DNA of 64,000 nucleotides from Bradyrhizobium sp. SK17 (GTDB taxonomy: Bacteria; Pseudomonadota; Alphaproteobacteria; Rhizobiales; Xanthobacteraceae). The position numbers and the translations under genes are program-made. Positions 54,014-63,454 of the stretch are shown piece after piece. The notes beneath the pieces are model-generated. The model saw nothing but the letters and a program-made list of their open reading frames with translations, had not been told where the DNA came from and did not search any database. Each line of letters opens with the position of its first letter. Position 1 is the stretch's first letter. The stretch is from assembly GCF_002831585.1 (NCBI RefSeq), contig NZ_CP025113.1, positions 2,046,001-2,110,000 on the forward strand. Reading direction: 5' to 3'.

Positions 54014-55240
54014 TTACGCGGCGGCGCGGCCGAGATCGAGCGACGGCTGGCGCCTGGTCGGAAAGCTCAGCGCCACCGCGACCGCGGCGAGGCCGATCGC
54101 GAAGGAACCGGCGTGCAGCCACGTATAGCCGTGGAACGTGTCGTACACATAGCCGCCGGCCCACGGCCCGAGCGCCATGCCGAGGCTCGCGAACGCCGAC
54201 ACCGCACCGAACACCGTGCCCATGATGCGCGCGCCGAAGAACTCGCGCACCAGCACGGCATAGAGCGGCATCACGCCGCCATAGGCGAGACCGAACACGA
54301 CCGACAGTGCGTAGAATTCGCCGAGCCGCGCCACCCCGAGATAGGTCGCGATCGACAGCGCCTGCACCAGCAGGCCGCCGACCAGCACCGGCTTGGCGCC
54401 GAGCCGGTCTGCGAGCACGCCGAGCAGCAGCCGCCCGCCGAGCCCGGAGAAGCCGGCGAGGCTGTACACCGTGACCGCAGTGAGCGGCGCGATGCCACAC
54501 ACCATGGCGTAGGACACCATGTGGAAGATCGGTCCGGAATGCGCCGCGCAGCAGGCGAAATGCGCCAGCGCCAGCGTGATGAATTGCGGCGTGCGCAGCG
54601 CCTGGGCCGCGGTCCATTCCGCCTGCGGCGCATCCGTGGCTGCGGTGTTGGCGACTGCCGATACCTGCGGCGCGGCGCGCACCAGGAACGCGGCGGGGAT
54701 CAACAGCGCCCACGCGGCGATGCCGATCACCAGCATCGCGAAGCGCCAGTCATAGGCGGTGATCAGCCAGCTGGCGGATGGCGCGACCGTCAGCGGCGAT
54801 ACGCCCATGCCGGCCGACACCAGTGCGACCGCGAGGCTGCGATGCTTGTCGATCCAGGCGCTGGCAAGCGCCATCATCGGCGCATAGAAGCTGCCGGCGG
54901 CGATCCCGATCAGCACGCCGAAGCAGAGCTGGAATTGCCACAGGCTCTGCGCCTGGCTCGCCGTCACCAGGCCGAGGCCGAGCAGCAGCGCGCCCGCCAG
55001 CACCACGATGCGGGTGCCGAAGCGGTCGGACAGCGCGCCCCAGGCGAACGCCGCAAAGCCCATGCAGAGGAAATCCAGCGTCGCCGCCGCCGAGATGCCG
55101 GCGCGCGACCAGCCCATCGCATCCGAGATCGGTTGCAGGAACACGGCGAGCGACAGCATCGTGCCGAAGCCGACGCAGGTCATCAGCGCGCCCGCGCCGA
55201 CGACGACCCAGCCATAGTCAAAGCGCGCGGCCTTGCTCAT
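54014..55240 (-). CDS. MFS transporter (OFA/monocarboxylate-like)
   Basis: 408 residues from the ATG at 55240; the frame is open to 55318. About 12 helices, with FDYGWVVVGAGALMTCVGFG at the start, typical of OFA/MCT-like MFS proteins that take up organic acids. The loop WGALSDRFGTRIVVL is the MFS signature. It sits downstream of a repeat element and after an oppositely oriented small secreted protein gene in the same direction. Substrate unknown. Confidence 0.9.
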   Translation of the reverse strand: MSKAARFDYGWVVVGAGALMTCVGFGTMLSLAVFLQPISDAMGWSRAGISAAATLDFLCMGFAAFAWGALSDRFGTRIVVLAGALLLGLGLVTASQAQSLWQFQLCFGVLIGIAAGSFYAPMMALASAWIDKHRSLAVALVSAGMGVSPLTVAPSASWLITAYDWRFAMLVIGIAAWALLIPAAFLVRAAPQVSAVANTAATDAPQAEWTAAQALRTPQFITLALAHFACCAAHSGPIFHMVSYAMVCGIAPLTAVTVYSLAGFSGLGGRLLLGVLADRLGAKPVLVGGLLVQALSIATYLGVARLGEFYALSVVFGLAYGGVMPLYAVLVREFFGARIMGTVFGAVSAFASLGMALGPWAGGYVYDTFHGYTWLHAGSFAIGLAAVAVALSFPTRRQPSLDLGRAAA

Positions 55241-55321
55241 GCGTTTCCCCGTTGCGCGGTGTTGCTGTTGTTGGTCCGCGCTTGCGGCGATGGTGGCGCA
55301 TCCGTCCGCGGTCGGCAAGCT

Positions 55322-55425
55322 AGAGCGTTTTCGAGCGAAGTGGATACCGGTTCGCGTGAAGAAAACGCGTCAAGTCAAGAACCTGGAGCCCCGTTCCGAT
55401 TCTATCGGAACGGGAAAGGCTCTAG
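55322..55425. repeat. Interspersed element, family D (full form)
   Basis: Same first half as 33912-33973, then a second foldback CCGTTCCGAT / ATCGGAACGG. The copy at 33912 keeps only the first half. The ends are TAGAGC and GCTCTA, which are inverse complements. Confidence 0.8.
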
Positions 55426-55761
55426 CTAGCCGCACTCCCAGGCGCGCCCGATCGGTGTCCAGACCCAGCACGGGCCGTAGCTGCCGCCATTGTAGCGGCC
55501 TCCGCCATGGAATCCGGGGCGGCCGAAGTAGTGCCAGTCCCCGCCATACCAATATTGCGGCGAATAGTCCGGGTAGCCGCGCGCGGCACCGCGCGGGCCG
55601 AGCACCGGAATGGTCGGATTGGGCGGCTGGCGGTAGCCGGGCAGGAAGCCGTAGCCATGCCAGCGCGTGCTGCCGTGGCGCTTTTTCGAGGAGGCGGCCG
55701 AGCTCAGGTCCGGCTGCAACAATGCGAGGATGACGATCGAGAACGACAGGATGCGCAACAT
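55426..55761 (-). CDS. Small secreted Gly/Tyr-rich protein
   Basis: 111 residues with a signal peptide (MLRILSFSIVILALLQPDLS, cleavage after SSA). The mature part is rich in Gly, Tyr, Pro and Arg (YPDYSPQYWYGGDWHYFG) and ends in GPCWVWTPIGRAWECG, with two cysteines. I do not know a named family; similar short secreted proteins are common in this group. Its stop lies at the edge of a repeat element. Confidence 0.6.
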   Translation of the reverse strand: MLRILSFSIVILALLQPDLSSAASSKKRHGSTRWHGYGFLPGYRQPPNPTIPVLGPRGAARGYPDYSPQYWYGGDWHYFGRPGFHGGGRYNGGSYGPCWVWTPIGRAWECG

Positions 55762-55855
55762 GATCCGAATTTAGCCCGCACGCGGGGTGATGGCGATTCA
55801 AATCATGGTGCGTTTTGTTGCTGGGACAATAACGGGCAACGCCGGCGCGGTCGGC

Positions 55856-57667
55856 TCAGCTGTCCACCTTGAGCGCGGCGATGAAGGCTTCCTGCGGGAT
55901 GTCGACCTTGCCGAACTGCCGCATCTTCTTCTTGCCTTCCTTCTGCTTCTCCAGAAGCTTGCGCTTGCGCGTGATGTCGCCGCCGTAGCACTTCGCGGTG
56001 ACGTCCTTGCGCAGCGCGCGGACGGTTTCTCGCGCGATCACCTTGCCGCCGATCGCCGCCTGGATCGGGATCTGGAACATGTGCGGCGGGATCAGCTCCT
56101 TCATCTTCTCGACCATGGCGCGGCCGCGGCCCTCGGCGCGGGTGCGATGCACCAGCATCGACAGCGCGTCGACCGGCTCGGCGTTGACCAGGATCTGCAT
56201 CTTGACCAGATCGGCCGGCTTGTAGTCGGTCAGATGATAGTCGAACGAGGCGTAGCCCTTGGAGACCGACTTCAGCCGGTCGTAGAAGTCGAACACCACC
56301 TCGTTGAGCGGCAGATCGTACTTCACCATCGCGCGCGAGCCGACATAGGTCAGCTCCTTCTGCGAGCCGCGGCGGTCCTGGCACAGCTTCAGCACGCTGC
56401 CGAGATATTCGTCCGGGGTCAGGATGGTCGCCTCGATCCACGGCTCCTGGATCTCGGCGATCTTGACCACGTCGGGCATGTCGACCGGATTGTGGATCTC
56501 GAGCTCGGTGCCGTCGGTCAGCTTCATGTGGTAGATGACGCTCGGCGCGGTCGCGATCAGATTGAGATCGAATTCGCGCGACAGCCGCTCCTGGATGATC
56601 TCGAGGTGCAACAGGCCGAGGAAGCCGCAGCGGAAGCCGAAGCCGAGCGCGGCCGAGGTCTCCATCTCGAAGGAGAAGCTGGCGTCGTTCAGGCGCAGCT
56701 TGCCCATCGCCGCGCGCAGCGTCTCGAAGTCGTCGGCGTCGACCGGGAACAGGCCGCAGAACACGACTGGAATAGCGGGTTTGAAGCCTGGCAGCATTTC
56801 GGTGACCGGCTTCCGGTCGTCGGTGATGGTGTCGCCCACGCGCGTGTCGGCGACTTCCTTGATCGCCGCGGTGATGAAGCCGATCTCGCCGGGGCCGAGC
56901 TCTTCGACCTGCTGCATCTTCGGCGTGAAGAAGCCGACGCGCTCGACGTCATAGGCGGCGCCGGTGCCCATCATGCGGATGCGGCTACCCTTCTTCATGG
57001 TGCCGTCGACGACGCGGATCAGCACCACCACGCCGAGATAGACGTCGTACCAGCTGTCGACCAGCAGCGCCTTCAAGGTCGCGTCGCGGTCGCCCTGCGG
57101 CGGCGGCAGGCGGGTGACGATCGCCTCCAGCACGTCGGGCACGCCGACACCGGTCTTGGCCGAGATCATCACAGCATCCGAGGCGTCGATGCCGATCACG
57201 TCCTCGATCTGCTGCTTGACCTTCTCCGGCTCGGCCGCGGGCAGGTCGACCTTGTTCAGGACCGGCACGATCTCGTGATTGTTGTCGAGTGCCTGGTAGA
57301 CGTTGGCCAAGGTCTGCGCCTCGACGCCCTGGCTGGCGTCGACCACCAGCAGGGAACCCTCGCAGGCCGCCAGCGACCGCGACACCTCGTAGGCGAAGTC
57401 GACATGGCCGGGCGTGTCCATCAGGTTGAAGATGTAATCCTTGCCGTCCTTGGCACGGTAGTTCAGCCGGACGGTCTGCGCCTTGATGGTGATGCCGCGC
57501 TCGCGCTCGATATCCATCGAATCGAGCACCTGCTCCTTGCCCGCCATTTCGCGATCCGACAGGCCGCCCGTCATCTGGATCAGGCGGTCGGCGAGGGTCG
57601 ATTTGCCATGGTCGATATGGGCGACGATGGAGAAGTTGCGGATGTTGGAAATCGGGGCAGTTGTCAT
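55856..57667 (-). CDS. lepA: Translation elongation factor 4 (LepA)
   Basis: 603 residues from the ATG at 57667; the 5' extension to 57787 is not conserved. G domain motifs [17 protein letters not shown] and NKVDLP lie in residues 1-190, followed by domains II and III, the EFG-C-like domain and the LepA-specific C-terminal domain ([20 protein letters not shown], ending [16 protein letters not shown]). It back-translocates or rescues stalled ribosomes. Length and domain order are normal. Confidence 0.97.
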   Translation of the reverse strand: MTTAPISNIRNFSIVAHIDHGKSTLADRLIQMTGGLSDREMAGKEQVLDSMDIERERGITIKAQTVRLNYRAKDGKDYIFNLMDTPGHVDFAYEVSRSLAACEGSLLVVDASQGVEAQTLANVYQALDNNHEIVPVLNKVDLPAAEPEKVKQQIEDVIGIDASDAVMISAKTGVGVPDVLEAIVTRLPPPQGDRDATLKALLVDSWYDVYLGVVVLIRVVDGTMKKGSRIRMMGTGAAYDVERVGFFTPKMQQVEELGPGEIGFITAAIKEVADTRVGDTITDDRKPVTEMLPGFKPAIPVVFCGLFPVDADDFETLRAAMGKLRLNDASFSFEMETSAALGFGFRCGFLGLLHLEIIQERLSREFDLNLIATAPSVIYHMKLTDGTELEIHNPVDMPDVVKIAEIQEPWIEATILTPDEYLGSVLKLCQDRRGSQKELTYVGSRAMVKYDLPLNEVVFDFYDRLKSVSKGYASFDYHLTDYKPADLVKMQILVNAEPVDALSMLVHRTRAEGRGRAMVEKMKELIPPHMFQIPIQAAIGGKVIARETVRALRKDVTAKCYGGDITRKRKLLEKQKEGKKKMRQFGKVDIPQEAFIAALKVDS

Positions 57668-57829
57668 GGGGCGCGGGATAGCATCCGCACCCCCGCGCGG
57701 GCAACCATATTGCGGTATTTTGCAGGGGTATGACGGCGAATCACGGGGGTGTTTCCGGCCGGGTTGCAATGATCGATTTTCGGGCATGTTTCTGCTAGGT
57801 CTTTCGGCCCGAAAACCCTGGACCTGACG

Positions 57830-59218
57830 ATGCGCTGGACCTTGCTCGCTGCCGGACTGCTCGCCGTGCTGTTGGTCGCGCCGGCGGCCGCCGAGAAGCG
57901 CGTTGCGCTGGTCGTTGGCAATTCCACCTATCAGAACGTGTCGCGGCTACAGAATCCGAAGAGCGATGCAGAGCTCGTGGCCGACACGCTGCAACGGCTG
58001 GGCTTCGCGCTGGTCGGCGGACGGGCCCAGGTCGATCTGGACAAGGCCGGCTTCGACACCGCGATCCAGCGCTTCGGCAGCCAGCTGATCGGCGCCGACG
58101 TCGCGCTGTTCTATTACGCCGGCCACGGCATCCAGGTGCGCGGCACCAATTATCTGGTGCCGGTGTCGGCCAATCCCACGCGCGAGGCCGATGTCGATTT
58201 CCAGATGGTCGATGTCAGTCTGGTGCTGCGGCAGATGGAAGGGGCGGGCACGCGGCTCAACATCGTCATTCTCGATGCCTGCCGGAACAATCCGTTCGGC
58301 GGGCGCGGCCTGCGCGCCGCCGATGGCGGCCTTGCGCAGATCCGCGCGCCGGAGGGCACGCTGCTGTCCTACGCGACCCAGCCCGGCAACGTCGCGCTGG
58401 ACGGCGATGACGGCCACAGCCCCTACACCCGCGCGCTGGTCGACACCATGCAGAAGCCCGGGCTCGACGTGCTGCAAGCCTTCAATCAGGTCGGTCTGGT
58501 GGTCAAACGTGCCACCGGCAGTGCGCAGCAGCCGTGGGTCTCGACCTCGCCGATCGACGGCTCGTTCTATTTTGCCGGCAACGCGCCGGCGCAGGTCGCA
58601 ACAAGCCAGCTCGCGACAGGCCAGGTCGCGACCGTCGATCCGCCGGCGACGGTGATCCCGCCGCAGCAAAGCCTGCCTGCATCGGCGCTGCCGGCGGCGC
58701 GCACCCAATCGGACTTCATCATCCCGGACTCCGACAGCCGCCTGCTGTCGGACGCCGATCTCAAGGCGCTCAGCAAGGACGAACTGCGGATCGCCCGCAA
58801 CGAAATCTTCGCGCGGCGCGGGCGCTACTTCAATGCGCCCGACCTGACCGCGCGCTTCAGCAAGTTCGCCTGGTACGTACCCCGCTCATGGGACCCGCCG
58901 CTCAACGCCGTCGAGAGCGCGAATGTCGCGCTGATCGATCGTTTCGAGCTCGGCACGGGAGCGGCGCCGGGCGGCTTCATCTTCCCGGATTCCGATCGCC
59001 GTCTGCTGACGCCGGCCGATTTGCGCCGGCTGTCGCGGGACGAGTTGCGGATCGCGCGCAACGAGATCTTTGCCCGCAGGGGCCGCTATTTCGATTCCGC
59101 CGATCTCAAGGCGTATTTTTCGCGCTTCCCCTGGTATGCGCCGAACAGCTGGAATCCGAAGCTGAACGCGATCGAGGAGGCCAATGTCGCGCTGATCGAT
59201 CAGACCGGGAAGCGCTGA
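57830..59218 (+). CDS. Exported caspase-like protein with two YARHG domains
   Basis: 462 residues. A signal peptide (about 1-21, [12 protein letters not shown]) directs it to the periplasm. The caspase domain (22-250) has His99 in YYAGHGIQ and Cys151 in LDACRNNPF, the catalytic dyad. A linker (250-290) leads to two YARHG domains (about 295-378 and 384-460), each with a [18 protein letters not shown] block and a WY-P-LN-E-N pattern. Bacterial caspase-like proteins are usually cytoplasmic; the exported form with tandem YARHG is distinctive. An M15 peptidase starts directly after its stop. Targets unknown. Confidence 0.9.
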   Translation: MRWTLLAAGLLAVLLVAPAAAEKRVALVVGNSTYQNVSRLQNPKSDAELVADTLQRLGFALVGGRAQVDLDKAGFDTAIQRFGSQLIGADVALFYYAGHGIQVRGTNYLVPVSANPTREADVDFQMVDVSLVLRQMEGAGTRLNIVILDACRNNPFGGRGLRAADGGLAQIRAPEGTLLSYATQPGNVALDGDDGHSPYTRALVDTMQKPGLDVLQAFNQVGLVVKRATGSAQQPWVSTSPIDGSFYFAGNAPAQVATSQLATGQVATVDPPATVIPPQQSLPASALPAARTQSDFIIPDSDSRLLSDADLKALSKDELRIARNEIFARRGRYFNAPDLTARFSKFAWYVPRSWDPPLNAVESANVALIDRFELGTGAAPGGFIFPDSDRRLLTPADLRRLSRDELRIARNEIFARRGRYFDSADLKAYFSRFPWYAPNSWNPKLNAIEEANVALIDQTGKR

Positions 59219-59998
59219 ATGGCCGGGCGAGGGACAGCTTGCATCATTGCATTGCTCGCGCTGATGCCACCGCTCGCGCAAGCCGAAACGCGCTCCGAAC
59301 TGCTCGACCGCCTGGTGCGCGCCTATCCCGATGCGCTGTCCGGCCACGACGACACGTCGATCACCTGGCGCGACGGCACGGTGATGCCGGTCGATGACGG
59401 CGTCTCCGACAAGCCGTTCGACCAGATGCTGCGCAATGCGTCGCTCCTCGACCAGATGCGGCTAACTTATCCGACCGGGCCGTCGGCACCGCCGGCGCCT
59501 GACGTCGATCCCGGCCGATTCCGCAATGAAGCCTTCTTCAGGAAGATGTACGGCGACTGCAATACCGGCGAGGTCAAAAGGAACCTGGTGACGATCACCT
59601 GGCTGCCGAAATCCTGGGGCAAGCCGGTCCAGGTGACACGGGTCAACGGCGTCGCCGAGCGACTCAAGCAGGTCTCCGCCGAGATCGACGCACTCGATCC
59701 GGCGCTGCGTGCCGCGGCTTTTCCGATCGCAGGTGTGCTGTCATGTCGCGCCGTCGCCGATACCGGCCGGATGAGCATGCATGGCTATGCCGCCGCGATC
59801 GACCTCAACCTGAAGGTCTCGGATTACTGGCTATGGGCAGCCAAGGGAGACGGCAAGGCCAAGACCATCCCTTACAAGAACCGGATGCCGCGAGAGATCG
59901 TCGACATCTTCGAGCGCCATGGATTCATCTGGGGCGGCAAATGGTATCACTACGATACCATGCACTTCGAATACCGGCCGGAGCTGCTCGGAAAGTGA
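59219..59998 (+). CDS. Exported M15 family D-Ala-D-Ala carboxypeptidase-like peptidase
   Basis: 259 residues with a signal peptide (GRGTACIIALLALMPPLAQA). The Zn-binding residues of M15 are His188 and Asp195 (SMHGYAAAIDLN) and His249 (HYDTMHFEYRPE). It should cleave D-Ala-containing peptidoglycan peptides in the periplasm. Its ATG follows the caspase stop with no gap (TGA|ATG), so the two are translated together. That link suggests a shared periplasmic pathway, for instance wall remodelling in which one proteolytically controls the other, which is inference. Confidence 0.9.
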   Translation: MAGRGTACIIALLALMPPLAQAETRSELLDRLVRAYPDALSGHDDTSITWRDGTVMPVDDGVSDKPFDQMLRNASLLDQMRLTYPTGPSAPPAPDVDPGRFRNEAFFRKMYGDCNTGEVKRNLVTITWLPKSWGKPVQVTRVNGVAERLKQVSAEIDALDPALRAAAFPIAGVLSCRAVADTGRMSMHGYAAAIDLNLKVSDYWLWAAKGDGKAKTIPYKNRMPREIVDIFERHGFIWGGKWYHYDTMHFEYRPELLGK

Positions 59999-60060
59999 AT
60001 CGGAAGCCGAATCCGTCGGCTGGAGGCGTTCTCACGCCAAGCTGATTTCACTGGCCACAA

Positions 60061-60175
60061 AAACGCGCTAAAGCGCGGCGTAGTCCAAACGAGCTATCTC
60101 CGCGCTCCCGCTTCCACTCGGGCATGATCCACCCGGAAATCCGCTTGCCACTTTTCCGGGGCATGCCTCAGGCAC
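60061..60175. repeat. Interspersed palindromic element, family E (second copy)
   Basis: GCATGATCC (60122) pairs with GGGGCATGC (60157-60165), around CCGGAAATCCGCTTGCCACT. It is the diverged counterpart of the second half of the element at 40981-41083. It reaches to within a few bases of the glycosyltransferase start. Confidence 0.7.
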
Positions 60176-60180
60176 AGGCC

Positions 60181-61794
60181 ATGTCGACCGTCTCCATTCT
60201 TCCCGCCGCACGGCGCACGAGCCGCAAGCTGACGATTCGCCGGATCGCCGCATGGATCGCCTCGCGCGCCACCGATCCCAGGACCAGCCTGTGGTTCGTG
60301 ATCGGCTTCGCGCTGGTCCACGCGTTTCTCTGGACGCTCATCCTGGTCAAGCTGAAGGCCGCGCAGGACGTCCACATGGATGTCGCGGAAGCCTATGCCT
60401 GGGGCCAGCGCTTCCTGCTCGGCTACGGCAAGCATCCGCCGCTGTCGGGCTGGATCGCAGGCGTCTGGTTCAGGATCTTCCCCGTGACCAACTGGTCGAC
60501 CTATGCGCTCGCGATGGCCACCGTCAGCTTCGCGCTGGTGGTGTGCTGGCTGATCGCGCTGCGCGTCGTCGATCGCCGTCGCGCGTTCTTCATGGTGGTG
60601 ATGCTCGCGCTCTACCCGATCTTCAATTTCAAGGGTTTCAAGTACAACGCCGACCTCGCCCAGCTGCTGCCGCTGCCGCTGCTGGTGCTGGCCTATCTGA
60701 ACGCGTTCGAGAAGCGCAGCTTCAAGTCAGGTCTGTGGCTCGGCTTCGCCGGCATGCTGGCGCTGATGACCAAGTACTGGGTGGTGACGGTGATCGGCGC
60801 CATCGGGCTTGCCGCGCTGATCCATCCGCAGCGCGCCCAGTTCCTGCGCTCGCCGGCGCCATGGGTTGCGATCGGCACGATGATCGTGGCGATGATTCCG
60901 CATCTGGTGTGGCTGGAGGAGGTGAACTTCGTGCCGTTCACCTATGCCGGCGACGTCTATGCGCTGTCGAGCCGCGCACTCAACGTGCAGCTCGTGATCG
61001 GCTACATCTTGCACAATGCCGGGCTGCTCGCGATTCCCGTTGCGCTTGGCTTTGTCGCGCTGTTGCTGGGGGCGGTGCCGTGGCGGCCGTCGGACGTGCT
61101 GGCGCGCATCTGGTCGCGCGGACCCAATCCGGCCGTCAACCTGCCGCAGGCGCTCAACGTCTGGATCATCCAGTCGATCGTCGCGATCGGGCCGCCGCTC
61201 GGCGCGCTGGCGTTCACCGTCTACATCAAGACCGATTGGGGCATCCCGCTGTTCTTCCTGGTGCCGCTGGCGCTGGTCGCGATCCCCGCGCTGCGCTTCC
61301 CGCGCATGGCGCTGTTCTCGATCACGGCGGTCTGGTTGGTGGCCACGATCGCCACGCTGATCGCCGCGCCCAGCATCGCCACGCAGGAGATGGCGTCGAG
61401 CCACAATGGCGCCGCGACCTACGCGGCGCGCTCCGAGCTCGCCCGCGAGCTCACCCAGACCTGGCAGGACAGATTCCATTCACGCTGGGCCGTGGTGATT
61501 GCGCGTTCCGACATCGGCGAGCCGATGACGTTCTACAGTCCGGATCATCCGGCGTCGCTGGTGCCGGGCGAAGCGTGGACCTCCGGTCTGACCTCGCTCG
61601 ATGAAGCCAGGCGTCTCGGTTTCATCGGCATCTGCGACACCACCGATCCGGTGTTCCTGAAGCCATGCGAGGCGTGGATGGCGGAGAATGCCAAGGATGC
61701 CGAGCCGCTGGTGATGACCACCATGCGCTTCTTCAACGGTCATCCCGGGCCGTCGACCGCCTGGAAAGTCTATCTGGTGCCGCCGGCGAAGTAG
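60181..61794 (+). CDS. Family 39-like (ArnT/PMT type) glycosyltransferase
   Basis: 537 residues from the ATG at 60181; the open frame starts at 60124 inside a repeat. About ten to twelve membrane helices. The first periplasmic loop has DVAEAYAWGQRFL and GKHPPLSGW, the DxxxAYxW and HPP features of GT39/PMT_2 enzymes that use undecaprenyl-phosphate sugars. It should transfer a sugar to lipid A, a lipid or a surface protein on the periplasmic side. The last 120 residues are soluble. Donor and acceptor unknown. Confidence 0.88.
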   Translation: MSTVSILPAARRTSRKLTIRRIAAWIASRATDPRTSLWFVIGFALVHAFLWTLILVKLKAAQDVHMDVAEAYAWGQRFLLGYGKHPPLSGWIAGVWFRIFPVTNWSTYALAMATVSFALVVCWLIALRVVDRRRAFFMVVMLALYPIFNFKGFKYNADLAQLLPLPLLVLAYLNAFEKRSFKSGLWLGFAGMLALMTKYWVVTVIGAIGLAALIHPQRAQFLRSPAPWVAIGTMIVAMIPHLVWLEEVNFVPFTYAGDVYALSSRALNVQLVIGYILHNAGLLAIPVALGFVALLLGAVPWRPSDVLARIWSRGPNPAVNLPQALNVWIIQSIVAIGPPLGALAFTVYIKTDWGIPLFFLVPLALVAIPALRFPRMALFSITAVWLVATIATLIAAPSIATQEMASSHNGAATYAARSELARELTQTWQDRFHSRWAVVIARSDIGEPMTFYSPDHPASLVPGEAWTSGLTSLDEARRLGFIGICDTTDPVFLKPCEAWMAENAKDAEPLVMTTMRFFNGHPGPSTAWKVYLVPPAK

Positions 61795-61820
61795 CGCCCG
61801 CTCAGAGTCCGCGAACACCT

Positions 61821-61942
61821 CGTCATTGCGAGGAGCGATAGCGACGAAGCAATCCATGCTTCCGCGTATGGCGTGCGATGGATTGCTTCGCGGAGCCTGT
61901 CATCGGGCGCACGTTCGCGCGACCCGTTGGCTCGCAATGACG
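61821..61942. repeat. Interspersed palindromic element, family A (third copy)
   Basis: Outer arms CGTCATTGCGAG / CTCGCAATGACG and inner arms GAAGCAATCCAT / ATGGATTGCTTC, plus the second foldback near CGGGCGCACGTTCGCGCG. It matches 2975-3075 in layout. Confidence 0.85.
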
Positions 61943-61951
61943 AGCATAGAT

Positions 61952-62054
61952 CCGTCATCCTGAGGTGCGGGCGAAGCGAGCCTCGAACGATGAACGGCCA
62001 CAGTCGGGCCGTCGACCCTTCGAGACGCCGCTGCGCGGCTCCTCAGGGTGACGG
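61952..62054. repeat. Interspersed palindromic element, family F (CCGTCATCCTGAGG type)
   Basis: Ends CCGTCATCCTGAGG and CCTCAGGGTGACGG are inverse copies with one mismatch. Inner blocks CCTCGAA and TTCGAG also pair. It follows the family A copy by 9 bases, so two different elements sit back to back between the glycosyltransferase and HPr genes. Confidence 0.82.
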
Positions 62055-62075
62055 TGTAGGCGTGGCGAGCCCGCC

Positions 62076-62402
62076 CTAAGTGCCTTCCTCGTTGAACTTG
62101 CTGGCGACGAGTTCGGCGATGGCGTCGAGCGCTTGCTGCGCCTCGGCGCCCTTGGCGGAGACCACGACCGTGGTGCCGGGGCCGGCGGCCAGCATCATCA
62201 GGCCCATGATCGAGGTGCCGCCGACGGTCTCGCCGCCGCGCGTGACCCAGACCTCGGCATTGAAGCGTTCGACCAGCTGGACGAACTTGGCCGATGCCCG
62301 CGCATGCAGGCCGCGCTTGTTGACGATCAGCAGTTCGCGGGACATGGCGCCCGTTGGCACGCCCGGGCCGGCCTGGTTATCGCCCGAGGCCCCGTCGCTC
62401 AT
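62076..62402 (-). CDS. ptsH: HPr family phosphocarrier protein
   Basis: 108 residues including a short N-terminal extension (about 1-19). The active-site histidine is in KRGLHARASAKF and the regulatory serine in GGTSIMGLMML. It carries phosphate from enzyme I to EIIA; the Ser is the target of HprK. Its start overlaps the EIIA stop by four bases. The order ChvG-HprK-EIIA-HPr is conserved in alphaproteobacteria, where this incomplete PTS has regulatory rather than sugar-uptake roles. Confidence 0.95.
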   Translation of the reverse strand: MSDGASGDNQAGPGVPTGAMSRELLIVNKRGLHARASAKFVQLVERFNAEVWVTRGGETVGGTSIMGLMMLAAGPGTTVVVSAKGAEAQQALDAIAELVASKFNEEGT

Positions 62403-62800
62403 TTGCCTGCGAGCACGCGGCTGGCGATGGTGACGTATTTGCGTCCGGCTTCCTGGGCCATCGCGATCGCGTCCGGCAGCGAACGCTCCTCGCGGACCTT
62501 GGCGAGCTTGACCAGCATGGGAAGATTGATCCCCGCGAGCACTTCCACCTTCGGACGGCTCATGCAGGAGATCGCAAGGTTCGACGGCGTGCCGCCAAAC
62601 ATGTCGGTGAGGATCGCAACGCCGTCGCCGCTATCGACGCGATTCACCGCCTCGATGATGTCGCTTCGACAGAGATCGGAATCGTCCTCGGCACCGATCG
62701 TAATTGCCTCAATTTGTTTCTGCGGACCCATTACGTGTTCGAGCGCCGCCCTGAACTCGTCGGCAAGGCGCCCATGGGTCACCAGCACTAGACCAATCAT
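62399..62800 (-). CDS. PTS EIIA component, mannose family (regulatory)
   Basis: 133 residues from the ATG at 62800, with GAGGAG 6 bases in front; the frame is open to 62857. The EIIA-Man fold is clear: MIGLVLVTHGRLADEF with the phosphorylated His in VTHG, and AILTDMFGGTPSNLA. No EIIB or EIIC partner is nearby, so it probably acts as a regulatory phosphate acceptor. It overlaps the HPr gene by 4 bases. Confidence 0.95.
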   Translation of the reverse strand: MIGLVLVTHGRLADEFRAALEHVMGPQKQIEAITIGAEDDSDLCRSDIIEAVNRVDSGDGVAILTDMFGGTPSNLAISCMSRPKVEVLAGINLPMLVKLAKVREERSLPDAIAMAQEAGRKYVTIASRVLAGK

Positions 62801-62887
62801 CGGAAACTCCTCGCGGGCGCCCTTTGGTGCACCGCACGAACGCGCCACTTTGACCATCCAGAGGCCCTGCGCAAGAGGGCATCTTGG

Positions 62888-63454
62888 CTAGTCTCCCGGT
62901 TCCTGGCGGTAGAGAGGGGAGGCTGCGCCGGCAAAATCCGGCGCGATTGTGGATGTGATATGGTTACCAATTCCCTCCCGGCAATTGGCCGCAAGATTAC
63001 GGGACCATGAACTTTCGGTTGTCGTCAGCGCTGCGACAACTAGCGGCAGGGGTAGGAAGTCGGCGGCGACGGGTAATCGCGGTAACAAGATACCATTGAA
63101 GCGAGACTTGAGCGCTTCCGGCGGTGGCAGCCGCTCGGCGTCGTCGGCGGCAAGGTCGACGATCAACCCGACCATGGCCTCGCTGGCGAACGGGCAGTGG
63201 CGGATTCCGAGGCCCCGGATCTCGATCAGACCGGCCAATTGGGGCGCCGGACGAACCCACAATTGTTCACCGGCTGTGTCGAGATGGACACGGTCATCCC
63301 CCACCAAAATGGCCGGCGGAAGCGCGCCGGTGCGCCCGGCGAGAATCAGATCGAAGGCGAGACGGGACTTGCCGGCGCCCGACGGGCCGCGGATCAGCAC
63401 CGCACGCTCGCCGACGAGAACGGCGGATGCGTGCACGCTTGAATTGTCGCTCAT
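62888..63454 (-). CDS. hprK: HPr kinase/phosphorylase, short alphaproteobacterial form
   Basis: 188 residues, only the C-terminal kinase domain of HprK; the N-terminal domain of Firmicutes proteins is absent, as is usual in alphaproteobacteria. P-loop GPSGAGKS is at 23-30, LVGDDRVHL follows, and GIRHCPF and IRGLG lie in the second half. It phosphorylates HPr on serine. It overlaps the end of chvG by 4 bases, so the two are translationally linked. Confidence 0.94.
   Translation of the reverse strand: MSDNSSVHASAVLVGERAVLIRGPSGAGKSRLAFDLILAGRTGALPPAILVGDDRVHLDTAGEQLWVRPAPQLAGLIEIRGLGIRHCPFASEAMVGLIVDLAADDAERLPPPEALKSRFNGILLPRLPVAADFLPLPLVVAALTTTESSWSRNLAANCREGIGNHITSTIAPDFAGAASPLYRQEPGD

Noticed and set aside
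55787..57733. A 648-codon plus-strand frame opposite lepA
   Set aside because: lepA is certain and the antisense frame has no domain.
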